Source: Pseudomonadota bacterium
Lineage (GTDB): Bacteria > Pseudomonadota > Alphaproteobacteria > Caulobacterales > Caulobacteraceae
NCBI GenBank assembly: GCA_023386645.1
Contig: JAEWJI010000016.1
Location: forward strand, 1-64,000
DNA: 64,000 nt
Direction of reading: 5' to 3'
The notes under the pieces are model-generated. The model was not told where the DNA came from and searched no databases. It worked only from the letters and a program-made list of their open reading frames with translations. Positions 49,732 through 58,706 of the stretch are shown piece by piece. The position numbers were made by a program, and so were the translations under genes. The stretch's first letter is position 1, and every line of letters starts with the position of its first letter.

Positions 49732-51006
49732 TCAGGCGGAATGGACTTGCCGTCCTCCCACCCAGACGCCCGCGACCTTCCCCTGCAGGCGGCGTCCGTC
49801 GAACGGCGAGTTCTTGGACTTGGAGCGCAGCTTGTCGGCGTCGATCTTCTGAGGCGCCCCCGGATCGAACAGCACCAGGTCGGCCGGTGCGCCTGCCGCC
49901 AGCCGCCCGCCCGGGAGGCCCAGGACGGCTGCGGGGCCCGCGGTCAGCGGTCGCATCACGTCCAGAAGCTCAAGCCCCTCAACGTGATGCAGCGTCAGCG
50001 CGGCCGGCAACAGGGTTTCGAGGCCCACCGCTCCTGGCGCGGCTTCGGCGAACGGCCGTCGTTTGTCTTCGGCCGGCTCAGGCGCGTGGGCGGAGGTTAT
50101 GGCGTCGATCAGCCCGTCACGGACCGCTTCGACCAGGGCCCGCCGGTCGTTCTCGGGCCGCAAGGGCGGGTCGAGGCGATAGAAGGTCCGATAGTCGCCG
50201 ACGTCGACCTCGTTGAAGCAGAGATGATTGATAGAGGCGGAGGCGAAGACCTCGAGGCCCTTGGCCCTGGCGCGGGCCAGGACCTCCAGAGCCTCGGCCG
50301 TGGAGATCTGGTCGATTAGGAAGCGAACGCCAGTCTGCTCGACCAGGGCCAGGTCCCGTTCCAATTGCATCCGCTCTGCGATGGCCGGCGCCGAGGTCAG
50401 GCCCAGCCGCGTCGCCAGCTCGCCCGAACTCGCCACCGCGCCATCGGTCAGCCAGGGATCCGCTGGGCGGCAGGCGATCATGGCGTTGAAGCCGGCGGCG
50501 TACTGCATCACCCGCATGAGGGTGCGGCTGTTCTTCATCGGCCGGTCGCCGTCGCTGAAATAGAGCGCGCCTGCCTCGTGCATAAGGCCGATCTCGGCCA
50601 TCCGCTCGCCGTCCAACCCCCGGGTCGCCGCGCCCGCGACATGGACGTTGACCAGTTCCAGGGCCGCCCCTCGCCGCTGGATGAAATCGATCATGGCGGG
50701 GTCGTCCAGCGTCGGCGCGGTCGACGGCTGAATCACCAGGGTCGTGACCCCGCCCGCCGCCGCCGATTGGGCCGCCGATTTCAAGGTCTCCTTGGGCTCC
50801 GCGCCGGGCTCGCCGGTCTTGACCCGGATGTCGATCAACCCGGGAGCGAGGCACAGGCCCTGGCCGTCGACGCAGTCGAACACCTCGTGGCCAGACCCGC
50901 GCCAAACTTCGGCGATGACGCCGTCCTTGACCCTCAGGCCGCCCGGGCCGTCATAGTCCGAGGCCGGATCGATCAGCCGCACATTCGCGATGGACCAGTC
51001 GCTCAT
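49732..51006 (-). CDS. pyrX: Non-catalytic dihydroorotase homolog paired with PyrB
   Basis: The overall sequence is a dihydroorotase (PyrC type), but the zinc ligands are gone. The HxH after beta strand 1 reads IRVK (Arg61, Lys63 in GLIDIRVKTGEPG). The HVS motif is DQIST (Gln233), the DHAP motif is SAHAPE (Ala306 for Asp), and the MPNT segment is QPST. It overlaps pyrB by ATGA. Inactive homologs of this kind are known to be structural partners of aspartate transcarbamylase in Pseudomonas and other bacteria, so a scaffold role is likely. An active pyrC must be elsewhere. The length is 424 aa. Confidence 0.9.
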   Translation of the reverse strand: MSDWSIANVRLIDPASDYDGPGGLRVKDGVIAEVWRGSGHEVFDCVDGQGLCLAPGLIDIRVKTGEPGAEPKETLKSAAQSAAAGGVTTLVIQPSTAPTLDDPAMIDFIQRRGAALELVNVHVAGAATRGLDGERMAEIGLMHEAGALYFSDGDRPMKNSRTLMRVMQYAAGFNAMIACRPADPWLTDGAVASSGELATRLGLTSAPAIAERMQLERDLALVEQTGVRFLIDQISTAEALEVLARARAKGLEVFASASINHLCFNEVDVGDYRTFYRLDPPLRPENDRRALVEAVRDGLIDAITSAHAPEPAEDKRRPFAEAAPGAVGLETLLPAALTLHHVEGLELLDVMRPLTAGPAAVLGLPGGRLAAGAPADLVLFDPGAPQKIDADKLRSKSKNSPFDGRRLQGKVAGVWVGGRQVHSA

Positions 51007-51986
51007 GCCTCGGCCTCGCGGCGACCTTCGCCCATGGCCGCTAGCACGGCCATCCGCGCCGCCACGCCCATCTCCACCTGGTCCTGGATTAGGGAGACCT
51101 GCAGATCATCGGCGACGTCGGAGTCGATCTCCACCCCACGGTTCATCGGCCCTGGGTGCATGACTTTCGCGCCGGGCGCCGCCCAGGCCAGCTTTTCGCG
51201 GTCGAGACCCCAGAAGCGGAAATACTCTCGCGTCGAAGGGATCAGGGCCCCCTCCATCCGCTCCAGCTGGAGGCGCAGCATCATCACCACGTCACATCCC
51301 TCCAGACCCTCGCGCATGTCCGTGAAGACCCGGCATCCCCAGCGATCGGCGCCGCCCGGCAGCAGGGTCGGAGGGCCGATCAGGCGCACCCGGGCGCCCA
51401 TCATCTGCAGCAGGGCGATGTTCGAACGCGCGACCCGGCTGTGGGCCACGTCGCCGCAGATCGCGATCGTCAGGCCCGACACGTCGTCGAACGCGCGGCG
51501 CAGCGTCAAAAGATCCAGCAGCGCCTGGGTCGGATGCTCGTGGCGTCCGTCGCCCGCGTTCACGACCGCGCAGCCGACCTTCTGGGACAGCAGATCGGCC
51601 GCCCCGGAGGCGGAGTGACGCACCACCAGCACGTCCGGCCGCATGGCGTTCAGGGTCACGGCGGTGTCGATCAGGGTCTCGCCCTTGGCCACCGAGGAGG
51701 TTCGCGGGCTCATGCTGACCACATCCGCGCCCAGCCGCCGGGCGGCGATCTCGAACGACGAGCTGGTGCGGGTGGAGTTCTCGAAGAACAGGTTCACCAC
51801 CGTGCGGCCGCGCATCAGGTCCAGCGCCTTGGCCGACTGGCGGTTGAAGTCCACGAAGGCGTCCGCGAGATCCAGCAGAGCCGTCGCCGTGACCGGATTC
51901 AGATCATGGGCGGCCAGGAAGTGCGATCGGGGAAACGGATGCAGCCGCTCGGCGATCAGTTCGGTGACGGCGGCGGGATCGGTCAT
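51003..51986 (-). CDS. pyrB: Aspartate carbamoyltransferase catalytic chain
   Basis: PyrB condenses carbamoyl phosphate with aspartate, the committed pyrimidine step. The carbamoyl-phosphate site is in FFENSTRTSSSFEIAARRLG. Other motifs are NAGDGRHEHPTQALLDLLT, GDVAHSRVARSN and KVMHPGPMNRGVEID. The start at 51986 (MTDPAAVTELIAERLHPF) is preferred over a longer frame with no family sequence. The length is 327 aa. It overlaps the inactive dihydroorotase gene by four bases and follows the AEC transporter gene by 23. Confidence 0.96.
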   Translation of the reverse strand: MTDPAAVTELIAERLHPFPRSHFLAAHDLNPVTATALLDLADAFVDFNRQSAKALDLMRGRTVVNLFFENSTRTSSSFEIAARRLGADVVSMSPRTSSVAKGETLIDTAVTLNAMRPDVLVVRHSASGAADLLSQKVGCAVVNAGDGRHEHPTQALLDLLTLRRAFDDVSGLTIAICGDVAHSRVARSNIALLQMMGARVRLIGPPTLLPGGADRWGCRVFTDMREGLEGCDVVMMLRLQLERMEGALIPSTREYFRFWGLDREKLAWAAPGAKVMHPGPMNRGVEIDSDVADDLQVSLIQDQVEMGVAARMAVLAAMGEGRREAEA

Positions 51987-52009
51987 CGAAGCCCGGCTAT
52001 AGGCGGCGT

Positions 52010-52933
52010 TCAGACCAGATGGAAGAGAAGGAGCACGATCGGTATGCCCAAGGCGCTTCCGACCGTGGTCAGGGCCACGATCCCGGCCATCAGGGGCGCG
52101 TCCCCACCCATCTGCCGCGCCAGGATATAGCTGGCCGCCGCGCCGGGCGCGGCCCCGCACAGGAGCGCGATTCCCTGAGCCAGCTCGTCGCCGCCGAACA
52201 GACGACAGAGGCCCCACATCAGGGGCGGGGTGATCACCAGCTTGACGAAGGCGACGGCGGAGATGGTCAGGCGCCTGCGCGCCACCTCCGCGAAGCTCAG
52301 TCCCGCACCCGCCACGATCAGCCCCAGCGGGAGCGCCGCCCCGCCCAGCAAGTCCAGCGTCTCCGAAACGCCCGGTATGCGCGGCATGCGGAGGAAGTTG
52401 AGCGCCAGCCCGGCCAGACACGCCAGCAGGATGGGATTGCTGAGAACCGCCCGGGTGATCGCCAGCGGCGACAGCTGGTGGCTGTTCACGCCCCAGCGCA
52501 CCAGAACGACGACGCACAGGATGTTTGTCACCGGGATCATCGCCGCGATGACCACGGCCGCCAGCGCCAGCCCGTCCGGTCCGTACACCGCCTGGATCAC
52601 CGGCAGGAAGACGAAGCTGTTCCATCGGATCACGCCCTGGAACACGCTGGTGAAGGCCGGGCCGTCCAGCTTGAGCAGGGGGCGGATCGCCAGGGTGATC
52701 GCGGCGATGATCAGCACAGCCGTCACCGCCGCGCCGCCGGCCGCGCCCGCCCGGCCGCCCGCGATGTCCGCATGCCAGATCGCCGGGATCAAGAAACCCG
52801 GATACAGCAGGTTGATCGACAGCACCTCGATGGGCCGCCAGGCGGCGTCGGGCAGGAAGTCGGACTTGCGCAGGCCATAGCCGATGGCGATCAGCACGAA
52901 GACCGGAAAGACCCCGGCGAACAGGCCTTCCAT
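52010..52933 (-). CDS. AEC family transporter
   Basis: This is a predicted inner-membrane carrier of the auxin efflux carrier family. The 307 residues contain eight to ten hydrophobic helices, starting GLFAGVFPVFVLIAIGYGLR. A mid-protein hydrophilic break is followed by the second half (LLGGAALPLGLIVAGAGLSF), as in this two-repeat fold. The substrate is unknown; AEC proteins often carry organic acids such as malate. It overlaps the ruvX stop by one base (TGATG) and lies upstream of pyrB. Confidence 0.88.
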   Translation of the reverse strand: MEGLFAGVFPVFVLIAIGYGLRKSDFLPDAAWRPIEVLSINLLYPGFLIPAIWHADIAGGRAGAAGGAAVTAVLIIAAITLAIRPLLKLDGPAFTSVFQGVIRWNSFVFLPVIQAVYGPDGLALAAVVIAAMIPVTNILCVVVLVRWGVNSHQLSPLAITRAVLSNPILLACLAGLALNFLRMPRIPGVSETLDLLGGAALPLGLIVAGAGLSFAEVARRRLTISAVAFVKLVITPPLMWGLCRLFGGDELAQGIALLCGAAPGAAASYILARQMGGDAPLMAGIVALTTVGSALGIPIVLLLFHLV

Positions 52934-53397
52934 CAGCCGCGCAGCCGATCCAGGGCGCCCTGCAAAATCCAGGCGGCGGCGGTACGATCCACCACCTGGG
53001 CGCGGCGCTTGCGGCTGAGGTCCAGGTCCTCGATCAGGAACCGCTCGACCGCGCTGGTCGACAGCCGCTCGTCCCAGAAGGCGACGGGCGCCGGGCGGAT
53101 GCGATCCAGGTTGCGCGCAAAGGCGCGACAGGACTGGGCTCGAGGGCCCTCGGTGCCGTCCATGTTGACCGGCAGGCCGATAATCAGCGCGGACGCATTG
53201 CGTTCGTCCATCAGGCGCAGCAGCCGATTGGCGTCGTCGGTGAACTTGGTCTTGCGCAGGGTCTCGAGCGGCGAAGCGATCATCCGCGAGGCGTCGGAGG
53301 CCGCCACCCCGATGGTCGTCTCGCCCAGGTCCAGCCCGAACCAGGCCGTGCCTGGAGGGCAGGCGGCGGAGAGGTCGGCAAGATCAAGCACGGGCAT
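52933..53397 (-). CDS. ruvX: Holliday junction resolvase-like protein YqgF
   Basis: YqgF/RuvX is an RNase H-fold nuclease linked to 16S rRNA processing and to recombination. Conserved segments are WFGLDLGETTIGVAASD, ASALIIGLPVNMDG, FWDERLSTSAVERFL and the C-terminal VVDRTAAAWILQGALD. The length of 154 aa is normal. It is divergent from gatC with 108 bases between and starts a minus-strand run through the AEC gene and pyrB. Confidence 0.94.
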   Translation of the reverse strand: MPVLDLADLSAACPPGTAWFGLDLGETTIGVAASDASRMIASPLETLRKTKFTDDANRLLRLMDERNASALIIGLPVNMDGTEGPRAQSCRAFARNLDRIRPAPVAFWDERLSTSAVERFLIEDLDLSRKRRAQVVDRTAAAWILQGALDRLRG

Positions 53398-53505
53398 GCC
53401 GGGGCGGTAGGCCCGCCCAGGCCCCCTGTCAAAGGCGTCCGGCTTGTGATTCCGGGGTCGGCCCGCTAGTCACCGCCGCTTGATCTCGTCACGCTGGAGG
53501 GCCGG

Positions 53506-53793
53506 ATGGCCATCGACGCCGCGACGGTGCGCAAGGTCGCGCATCTCGCCCGCATCAAGACGCCCGAGGACCGGCTGGAACCGCTGGCGCAGGAGCTGAA
53601 CGGCATCCTGGCCTGGATCGAGCAGCTGGACGAGGTGGACATCGAAGGCGTCGAGCCGATGACCTCCAACGTGTCCCAGCCTCTGCGCCTGCGCGACGAC
53701 GTGGTGACGGACGGCGGTAAGATCGATGCTGTCCTGTCCAACGCTCCGAAGTCGGCCGACGGCTTCTTCGTGGTGCCCAAGGTGGTCGAGTAA
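53506..53793 (+). CDS. gatC: Asp/Glu-tRNA amidotransferase subunit C
   Basis: GatC wraps around GatA and helps assemble the GatCAB complex, which amidates mischarged Glu-tRNA-Gln or Asp-tRNA-Asn. The 95-aa sequence starts MAIDAATVRKVAHLARI and includes LAQELNGILAWIEQLDEVD and the Pro-Met-rich GVEPMTSNV segment. It is followed by gatA after 3 bases. The upstream region carries a weak TTGTGA/TAGTCA pair 17 bases apart. Confidence 0.95.
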   Translation: MAIDAATVRKVAHLARIKTPEDRLEPLAQELNGILAWIEQLDEVDIEGVEPMTSNVSQPLRLRDDVVTDGGKIDAVLSNAPKSADGFFVVPKVVE

Positions 53794-53796
53794 GCC

Positions 53797-55275
53797 ATGA
53801 CCGACCTGACCAAACTCACGCTCAAGGCCGCCGTCGACGGCCTCAAGGCCCGTGACTTCTCATCTGAGGAGATCACCCGCGCCTTCCTGTCGAACATCGA
53901 GACCGCCAACCCGACGCTGAACGCCTACGTCGAGGTGACGGCGGACAAGGCTCTGGACATGGCGCGCGCGTCCGACGCCCGGATCGCGGCCGGGGAAGCC
54001 GGGGCGCTGGAAGGCGCGCCGCTGGGCATCAAGGACCTATTCTGCACCGACGGCGTGCAGACCACCGCCGGCTCCAACATGCTGCGCGGCTTCGTCCCCC
54101 CATACGAATCCACCGTCACCGCCAATCTGTGGCGCGACGGGGCGGTGATGCTGGGCAAGCTGAACATGGACGAGTTCGCCATGGGCTCGTCCAACGAGAC
54201 CTCGGCCTTCGGTCCGGTAAAGAACCCCTGGAAGTCAAAGGCCTCCAACGCCGACCTGACCCCGGGCGGCAGCTCGGGCGGCTCGGCTTCGGCGGTCGCC
54301 GGCGACCTGTGCCTGGCCGCCACGGCGTCGGACACCGGCGGGTCGATCCGCCAGCCCGCGGCCTTCACCGGCACGGTCGGCATCAAGCCCACCTACGGCC
54401 GAGCCAGCCGCTTCGGCATGGTCGCCTTCGCCTCGTCCCTGGATCAGGCCGGCCCAATCACGAAGACGGTCGAGGACGCCGCCATCCTGCTGCGCTCCAT
54501 GTGCTCCTTCGATCCGAAGGACTCCACCAGCCTGGATGTCGAGACACCGGACTGGACGGCTAGCCTGGGCAAGGGCGTAAAGGGCCTGCGTATCGGCGTG
54601 CCGCGTGAATATGTGGTCGACGGCATGCCTGCCGAGATCCAGGCGCTCTGGGATCGCGGTGTGCAATGGCTGCGCGACGCCGGCGCCGAGATCGTCGACA
54701 TCAGCCTGCCGCACACGAAATACGCCCTGCCAACCTACTACATCGTCGCCCCGGCCGAGGCTTCCTCGAACCTGGCCCGCTATGACGGCATGCGCTTCGG
54801 CCACCGCGCCGAGAAGGCCGCCAACCTGACCGACCTCTACGAGACCACCCGCGCCGAGGGCTTCGGCAAGGAGGTCCAGCGTCGTCTGACTATCGGGGCC
54901 TATGTCCTCTCCGCCGGCTTCTACGACGCCTACTACGTCAAGGCGCTGAAGGTCCGTCGCCGGATCGCTCAGGACTTCGACAACGTCTGGGACAAGGTGG
55001 ACGCCATCCTGACTCCGTCCACCCCCTCGGCCGCCTTCGCGATCGGCGACAAGCAGATCGACCCGGTGACCATGTACCTGAACGACGTCTTCACGGTGAC
55101 GGCCAACCTCGCCGGCCTGCCAGGCATCTCCGTGCCCGCCGGGCTCGACAGCAGCGGCCTGCCGCTCGGCCTCCAGGTCATCGGCAAGGCGCTGGACGAG
55201 GCGACGGTGTTCCAGGTCGCTGACGCGCTGGAACAGGCGGCCGGCTTCACCGCGCGGCCCGAGAAGTGGTGGTGA
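53797..55275 (+). CDS. gatA: Asp/Glu-tRNA amidotransferase subunit A
   Basis: GatA is the amidase subunit that releases ammonia from glutamine for transamidation. The amidase signature is clear: GGSSGGSASAVAGDLCLAA and TASDTGGSIRQPAAFTG, holding the Ser-cisSer of the catalytic triad, with Lys further upstream in PLGIKDLFCTDGVQTTAGS. The length of 492 aa is normal. It lies between gatC and gatB, with the gatB start 2 bases beyond its stop. Confidence 0.97.
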   Translation: MTDLTKLTLKAAVDGLKARDFSSEEITRAFLSNIETANPTLNAYVEVTADKALDMARASDARIAAGEAGALEGAPLGIKDLFCTDGVQTTAGSNMLRGFVPPYESTVTANLWRDGAVMLGKLNMDEFAMGSSNETSAFGPVKNPWKSKASNADLTPGGSSGGSASAVAGDLCLAATASDTGGSIRQPAAFTGTVGIKPTYGRASRFGMVAFASSLDQAGPITKTVEDAAILLRSMCSFDPKDSTSLDVETPDWTASLGKGVKGLRIGVPREYVVDGMPAEIQALWDRGVQWLRDAGAEIVDISLPHTKYALPTYYIVAPAEASSNLARYDGMRFGHRAEKAANLTDLYETTRAEGFGKEVQRRLTIGAYVLSAGFYDAYYVKALKVRRRIAQDFDNVWDKVDAILTPSTPSAAFAIGDKQIDPVTMYLNDVFTVTANLAGLPGISVPAGLDSSGLPLGLQVIGKALDEATVFQVADALEQAAGFTARPEKWW

Positions 55276-55277
55276 GC

Positions 55278-56756
55278 ATGAGCGAGATCGCAGATACCCC
55301 CCGCTATATCGTCCAGGGCCGAACGGGACCGTGGGAACTCGTCATGGGGCTGGAGATCCACGCCCAGGTGGCGTCGAAGGCCAAGCTGTTTTCGGGCGCC
55401 GCCGTCGGTTTCGGCGCGGGGCCGAACGAGCAGGTTTCGCTGGTGGATGCCGGCTTCCCCGGCATGCTGCCGACGCTGAACCGCTGGTGCGTCGAGCAGG
55501 CGGTGCGGACTGGCCTGGGACTGAAGGCGAAGATCAATCGCTTCAGTCAGTTCGATCGGAAGAACTACTTCTACCCCGACCTGCCGACCGGCTATCAGAT
55601 CAGCCAGCTGTACCACCCCATCGTCGGCGAGGGCGTGGTCGAGGTCGAGCGCGAAGACGGGACCTTCTTCGAGGTCGGCATCGAGCGCCTTCACCTGGAG
55701 CAGGACGCCGGCAAGCTGATCCACGACCTGTCGCCCACCGAGAGCTACGTCGACCTGAACCGCGCCGGCACGGCCCTGATGGAGATCGTCTCCAAGCCGG
55801 ACCTGCGCAGCCCCGACGAGGCGGTCGCCTACGTCAAAAAGATCCGGACCATCCTGATCTACCTCGGCGCCTGCGACGGCGACATGGAGAAGGGCAATCT
55901 GCGGGCCGATGTGAACGTCTCGGTGCGCCGTCCCGGCGAACCGTTCGGCACGCGTTGCGAGATCAAGAACGTCAACTCGTTCCGCTTCATCTCCCAGGCG
56001 ATCCAGTACGAAGCCCGCCGCCAGGTCGAGATCCTGGAGGACGGCGGCAGGATCGACCAGGAGACCCGCTTGTTCGATCCCGGCAAGGGCGAGACGCGGT
56101 CGATGCGCTCCAAGGAAGAAGCGCACGACTACCGCTACTTCCCCGATCCCGATCTGTTGCCGCTTGAGTTGGAGCAGGCCTGGATCGACGAGATCGCGGC
56201 CTCTTTGCCGGAACTGCCGGACGACAAGCGCCGCCGGTTCATGAACCAGTACGGCCTGTCTCAGTACGACGCCGGGGTGCTGATCTCGGAACAGGCCAAG
56301 GCCGACTACTTCGAGGCCGCCGCCAAGGGTCGGGACGCTAAGCTGGTGGCCAATTGGGTGACCAACGAGGTCTCCGCCCGCCTCACCGCCGCCGGGCTCG
56401 ACTTCGACCAGAACCCGCTGCCGGCCGCTCACGTCGGAGAGCTGGTCAAGCTGATTGAGGACGGCGTCATCTCTTCCAAGATCGCCAAGGAGGTCTTCGA
56501 TCACGTCTGGGCGGGGGAGGGGTCTCCGAGCGAAGTCGTGGAGGCGCGCGGCCTGAAACAGGTCACCGATACCGGAGCGATCGAGAAGGCGGTGGACGAG
56601 ATCATCGCCGCCAACCCCGACAAGGCCGCCGCCGTCGCGGAGAAACCCCAGGCCATCGGCTGGTTCGTCGGCCAGGTCATGAAGGCCACGGGTGGCAAGG
56701 CCAACCCGGCCGCCGTCAACGACATCCTGAAGGCCAAGCTCGGCCTCGGAGGTTGA
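55278..56756 (+). CDS. gatB: Asp/Glu-tRNA amidotransferase subunit B
   Basis: GatB is the kinase/transamidase subunit. Motifs are WELVMGLEIHAQVASKAKLFSG, RKNYFYPDLPTGYQISQ, IERLHLEQDAGKLIHD and EIKNVNSFRFISQAIQYEA, with the YqeY-type tail domain at the C-terminus. I start at ATG 55278 (MSEIADTPRYI); three consecutive GTGs just upstream (55266, 55269, 55272) are alternatives that overlap gatA. The length is 492 aa. A 12-bp hairpin follows 7 bases after the stop. Confidence 0.95.
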   Translation: MSEIADTPRYIVQGRTGPWELVMGLEIHAQVASKAKLFSGAAVGFGAGPNEQVSLVDAGFPGMLPTLNRWCVEQAVRTGLGLKAKINRFSQFDRKNYFYPDLPTGYQISQLYHPIVGEGVVEVEREDGTFFEVGIERLHLEQDAGKLIHDLSPTESYVDLNRAGTALMEIVSKPDLRSPDEAVAYVKKIRTILIYLGACDGDMEKGNLRADVNVSVRRPGEPFGTRCEIKNVNSFRFISQAIQYEARRQVEILEDGGRIDQETRLFDPGKGETRSMRSKEEAHDYRYFPDPDLLPLELEQAWIDEIAASLPELPDDKRRRFMNQYGLSQYDAGVLISEQAKADYFEAAAKGRDAKLVANWVTNEVSARLTAAGLDFDQNPLPAAHVGELVKLIEDGVISSKIAKEVFDHVWAGEGSPSEVVEARGLKQVTDTGAIEKAVDEIIAANPDKAAAVAEKPQAIGWFVGQVMKATGGKANPAAVNDILKAKLGLGG

Positions 56757-56763
56757 ATCAAGA

Positions 56764-56791
56764 ACGGCCCGGAGATCGCTCTCCGGGCCGT
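56764..56791. terminator. Terminator hairpin after gatB
   Basis: A perfect 12-bp stem (ACGGCCCGGAGA and its complement) around the loop TCGC lies between the convergent gatB and RcnB-like genes. It has no U tract, so it may act in both directions with Rho or only block 3' decay. Confidence 0.65.
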
Positions 56792-56808
56792 CTCCGTCTG
56801 GTGCGAGC

Positions 56809-57837
56809 CTACCAGGCCCAGGCGTCGCGGATGACCTCGATGATGTAGCCGTCGCGGTCGTCGATCAGATAGATCCAGTTGTCGACATAGACCCACCGCG
56901 TGCCCGGAGGCGGATAACCCAGGCCGTAGGTGCGGTAGTCGTCCAGGCGATAGCGCCAGAAGATCGAGGGCAGATAGTCGCCCTCGTACCAGCGCTGACC
57001 CCAGAAGTTGCGCGGCACCGAGTAGTAGCCGTAGCCCGGCGCGAAATAGAAACCGAACCGGACGCCGGAATAGTCGCGGAAGCGGCGATCGTATCGCCAC
57101 CAGTCCGAACGATGCCGGTTGTTCCAGTCACGCCGCCACTGCTGCTGGTCCCAGCGCCGGCGGAAGTCGCCGTAGTCGCGGCCGTTCCGGTCGCCCCGGT
57201 TCCAGCCCGGACGGTTGTTGTCGCGATCACGGTTCCAGCCGCCGTTGTTGTCGCGGCCGCGATCCCAACCGCCGTTCCGATCGCCGCCTCGGCCGTCGCG
57301 ATCTTGGCCCCTGTTCCAACGACCCCTGTCCTGGGCGCCTCGGTTATTGTCGTCCCGGCTCCAGTCAGGCCTGTCGCCTCTACCGCGCCCGTCCTGACCG
57401 CGCCCGTCCTGACCCCGTCCGTCCTGACCCGGATTGCGGTCGGGACGCTGCTGTCCGCCGCCGTTCCAGTCGGGGCGGCCGCCGTTCGGGTTGAACCCGC
57501 CGTTGCCGTTCGGACGATTCCATCCTTCGCTACCGGAGCGACCTTGCCCGCCGCCTGGGCGACCAGAGCGGTCCCCCCGCTGGCCTCGGTCCTGCTGAAC
57601 CGGTTGAGCGACGTCTGCTTGCGGCGCCTGCGTGCGCGGCCCGGTTGCCGGCCGTTCGGTGCGCGGCGTCCGGACCTCCGGCGCGCTGGCGCCCGGCGAT
57701 CGGGGACCTCTTTCGGACCGCCGGGATTCGCGCGTCGGAACCTCCACGACCTGATCCTGGGCCAGGGTGGCGACCGGGGCCAGGGCGGGCGCGGCGAAGG
57801 CGATGATCGCCGACGCCATCATGAGTGAGCGTTTCAT
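56809..57837 (-). CDS. RcnB-like secreted protein with a long Gly/Asp/Asn/Arg array
   Basis: The 342-aa product has a signal peptide (residues 1 to about 27, MKRSLMMASAIIAFAAPALA). A proline/arginine/glutamine region leads into a long low-complexity array (about residues 75-245) of RNGGW, GQDGR and NNRG-like units. The folded C-terminal domain (YFAPGYGYYSVPRNFWGQR, GDYLPSIFWRYRLDDY, then WIYLIDDRDGYIIEVI) resembles RcnB-type periplasmic domains. RcnB in E. coli affects nickel/cobalt export; a metal link here is only by family. The start at 57837 is chosen to give the signal peptide. Confidence 0.8.
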   Translation of the reverse strand: MKRSLMMASAIIAFAAPALAPVATLAQDQVVEVPTRESRRSERGPRSPGASAPEVRTPRTERPATGPRTQAPQADVAQPVQQDRGQRGDRSGRPGGGQGRSGSEGWNRPNGNGGFNPNGGRPDWNGGGQQRPDRNPGQDGRGQDGRGQDGRGRGDRPDWSRDDNNRGAQDRGRWNRGQDRDGRGGDRNGGWDRGRDNNGGWNRDRDNNRPGWNRGDRNGRDYGDFRRRWDQQQWRRDWNNRHRSDWWRYDRRFRDYSGVRFGFYFAPGYGYYSVPRNFWGQRWYEGDYLPSIFWRYRLDDYRTYGLGYPPPGTRWVYVDNWIYLIDDRDGYIIEVIRDAWAW

Positions 57838-57940
57838 TCTCGAGTTTTCTCCGCACGCCCTGAAGGCGGCTTGAAGAGACATTCCCCATTCGTCCATGAA
57901 CGGCGCCTGAACGATTTCATTCCGGCGTTCTGAACGAAAA

Positions 57941-57969
57941 AGCCCCGCAGGTCGGGAACCTGCGGAGCT
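57941..57969 (-). terminator. Terminator of the second RcnB-like gene
   Basis: A 12-bp stem with one mismatch (AGCCCCGCAGGT over ACCTGCGGAGCT) and a 5-base loop precedes TTTTTCG on the minus strand. It is placed just past the 57992 stop and looks Rho-independent. Confidence 0.75.
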
Positions 57970-57991
57970 CTCTTCATCTACTGGATCGCGG

Positions 57992-58546
57992 CTAGTACAC
58001 GCCCGACAGCACGCTCGCGATCAGGCCGGTGGCCACGGCGATCATCAGGATGTCGTTGCCGGCATGCACATATCGATAGCCGCGCGGAGCCGGCTGCAGG
58101 CCGTAGAAGTACGGGTCGCGCACGTAGTAGCCGCGGTAGGCCGACGGCAGGTATGCGCCCCGTTGCCAACGGTAGCCGTAGTAGCGCGGCTCAACCCGGT
58201 AGTAGCCATAGCCCGGGGCGTACCAGTAGCCGCTGCGGCTGCCACGATAGTCGCGGAACTCAGGCCGGCCGCGCCACCAGTTGCGGTCATTGCGATCCCA
58301 GCGATCTCTGCGGAAGTCGCGGCGATCGTCCCGCCGGTCCTGACGCCATTCCTGACGATCTTCGCGCCGATCCTGACGCCAATCCTGGCGGTCGTCGCGC
58401 CGATCCTGGCGCCACTCACGACGGTCGTCGCGGCGGTCTTGGCGCCATTCCCGGCGATCCTGGCGCGACTGCGCCTCGGCGGCCAGCGGCGCGGCCGTCG
58501 TACCCAGCGCCAGAGCGACGATGGCGGCCTTGGTGAAGCGGTTCAT
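57992..58546 (-). CDS. RcnB-like secreted protein with RQDRRDDR repeats
   Basis: The 184-aa product has a signal peptide (residues 1 to about 26, ending AAEAQ). An array of about four 11-residue units (RQDRRDDRREW with variants) follows at residues 28-78. The C-terminal RcnB-like domain has YAPGYGYYRVEPRYYGYRW and RGAYLPSAYRGYYVRDPY, then a hydrophobic end (LMIAVATGLIASVLSGVY). The ATG at 58546 has a strong AAGGAG Shine-Dalgarno. It is a paralog of the next gene (56809-57837), which keeps the same C-terminal layout. Its own terminator follows, so the two are probably transcribed separately. Confidence 0.82.
   Translation of the reverse strand: MNRFTKAAIVALALGTTAAPLAAEAQSRQDRREWRQDRRDDRREWRQDRRDDRQDWRQDRREDRQEWRQDRRDDRRDFRRDRWDRNDRNWWRGRPEFRDYRGSRSGYWYAPGYGYYRVEPRYYGYRWQRGAYLPSAYRGYYVRDPYFYGLQPAPRGYRYVHAGNDILMIAVATGLIASVLSGVY
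58313..58465 (-). repeat. Coding tandem repeats of 33 bases
   Basis: About four imperfect copies of a 33-base unit encode the Arg/Asp-rich RQDRRDDRxxW repeat of the RcnB-like protein. Charged side chains alternate with a Trp every 11 residues. Copy number would be expected to vary between strains. Confidence 0.75.
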
Positions 58547-58706
58547 CCTAAACACTCCTTCGCCGCGCTGACGCGGCCGTTAAGCATGCGGGAAGGTGAC
58601 CCCCGTCGCATGAACTCGGCCTGAACAAGAGAGTCAGGTTCACACCGGGCATTGCCCCGTCCGCAGACGCCCACCAGATCAGCAGGCCCGCACGAGGACA
58701 TCGCTC

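Noticed and set aside
54969..56504. A 511-codon open frame antisense to gatA/gatB
   Set aside because: It lies wholly within two well-identified genes and its product is composition-biased without motifs.
58313..58465. CRISPR-like repeats
   Set aside because: The 33-base repeats are contiguous, in frame and encode the Arg/Asp array of a secreted protein; there are no spacers.
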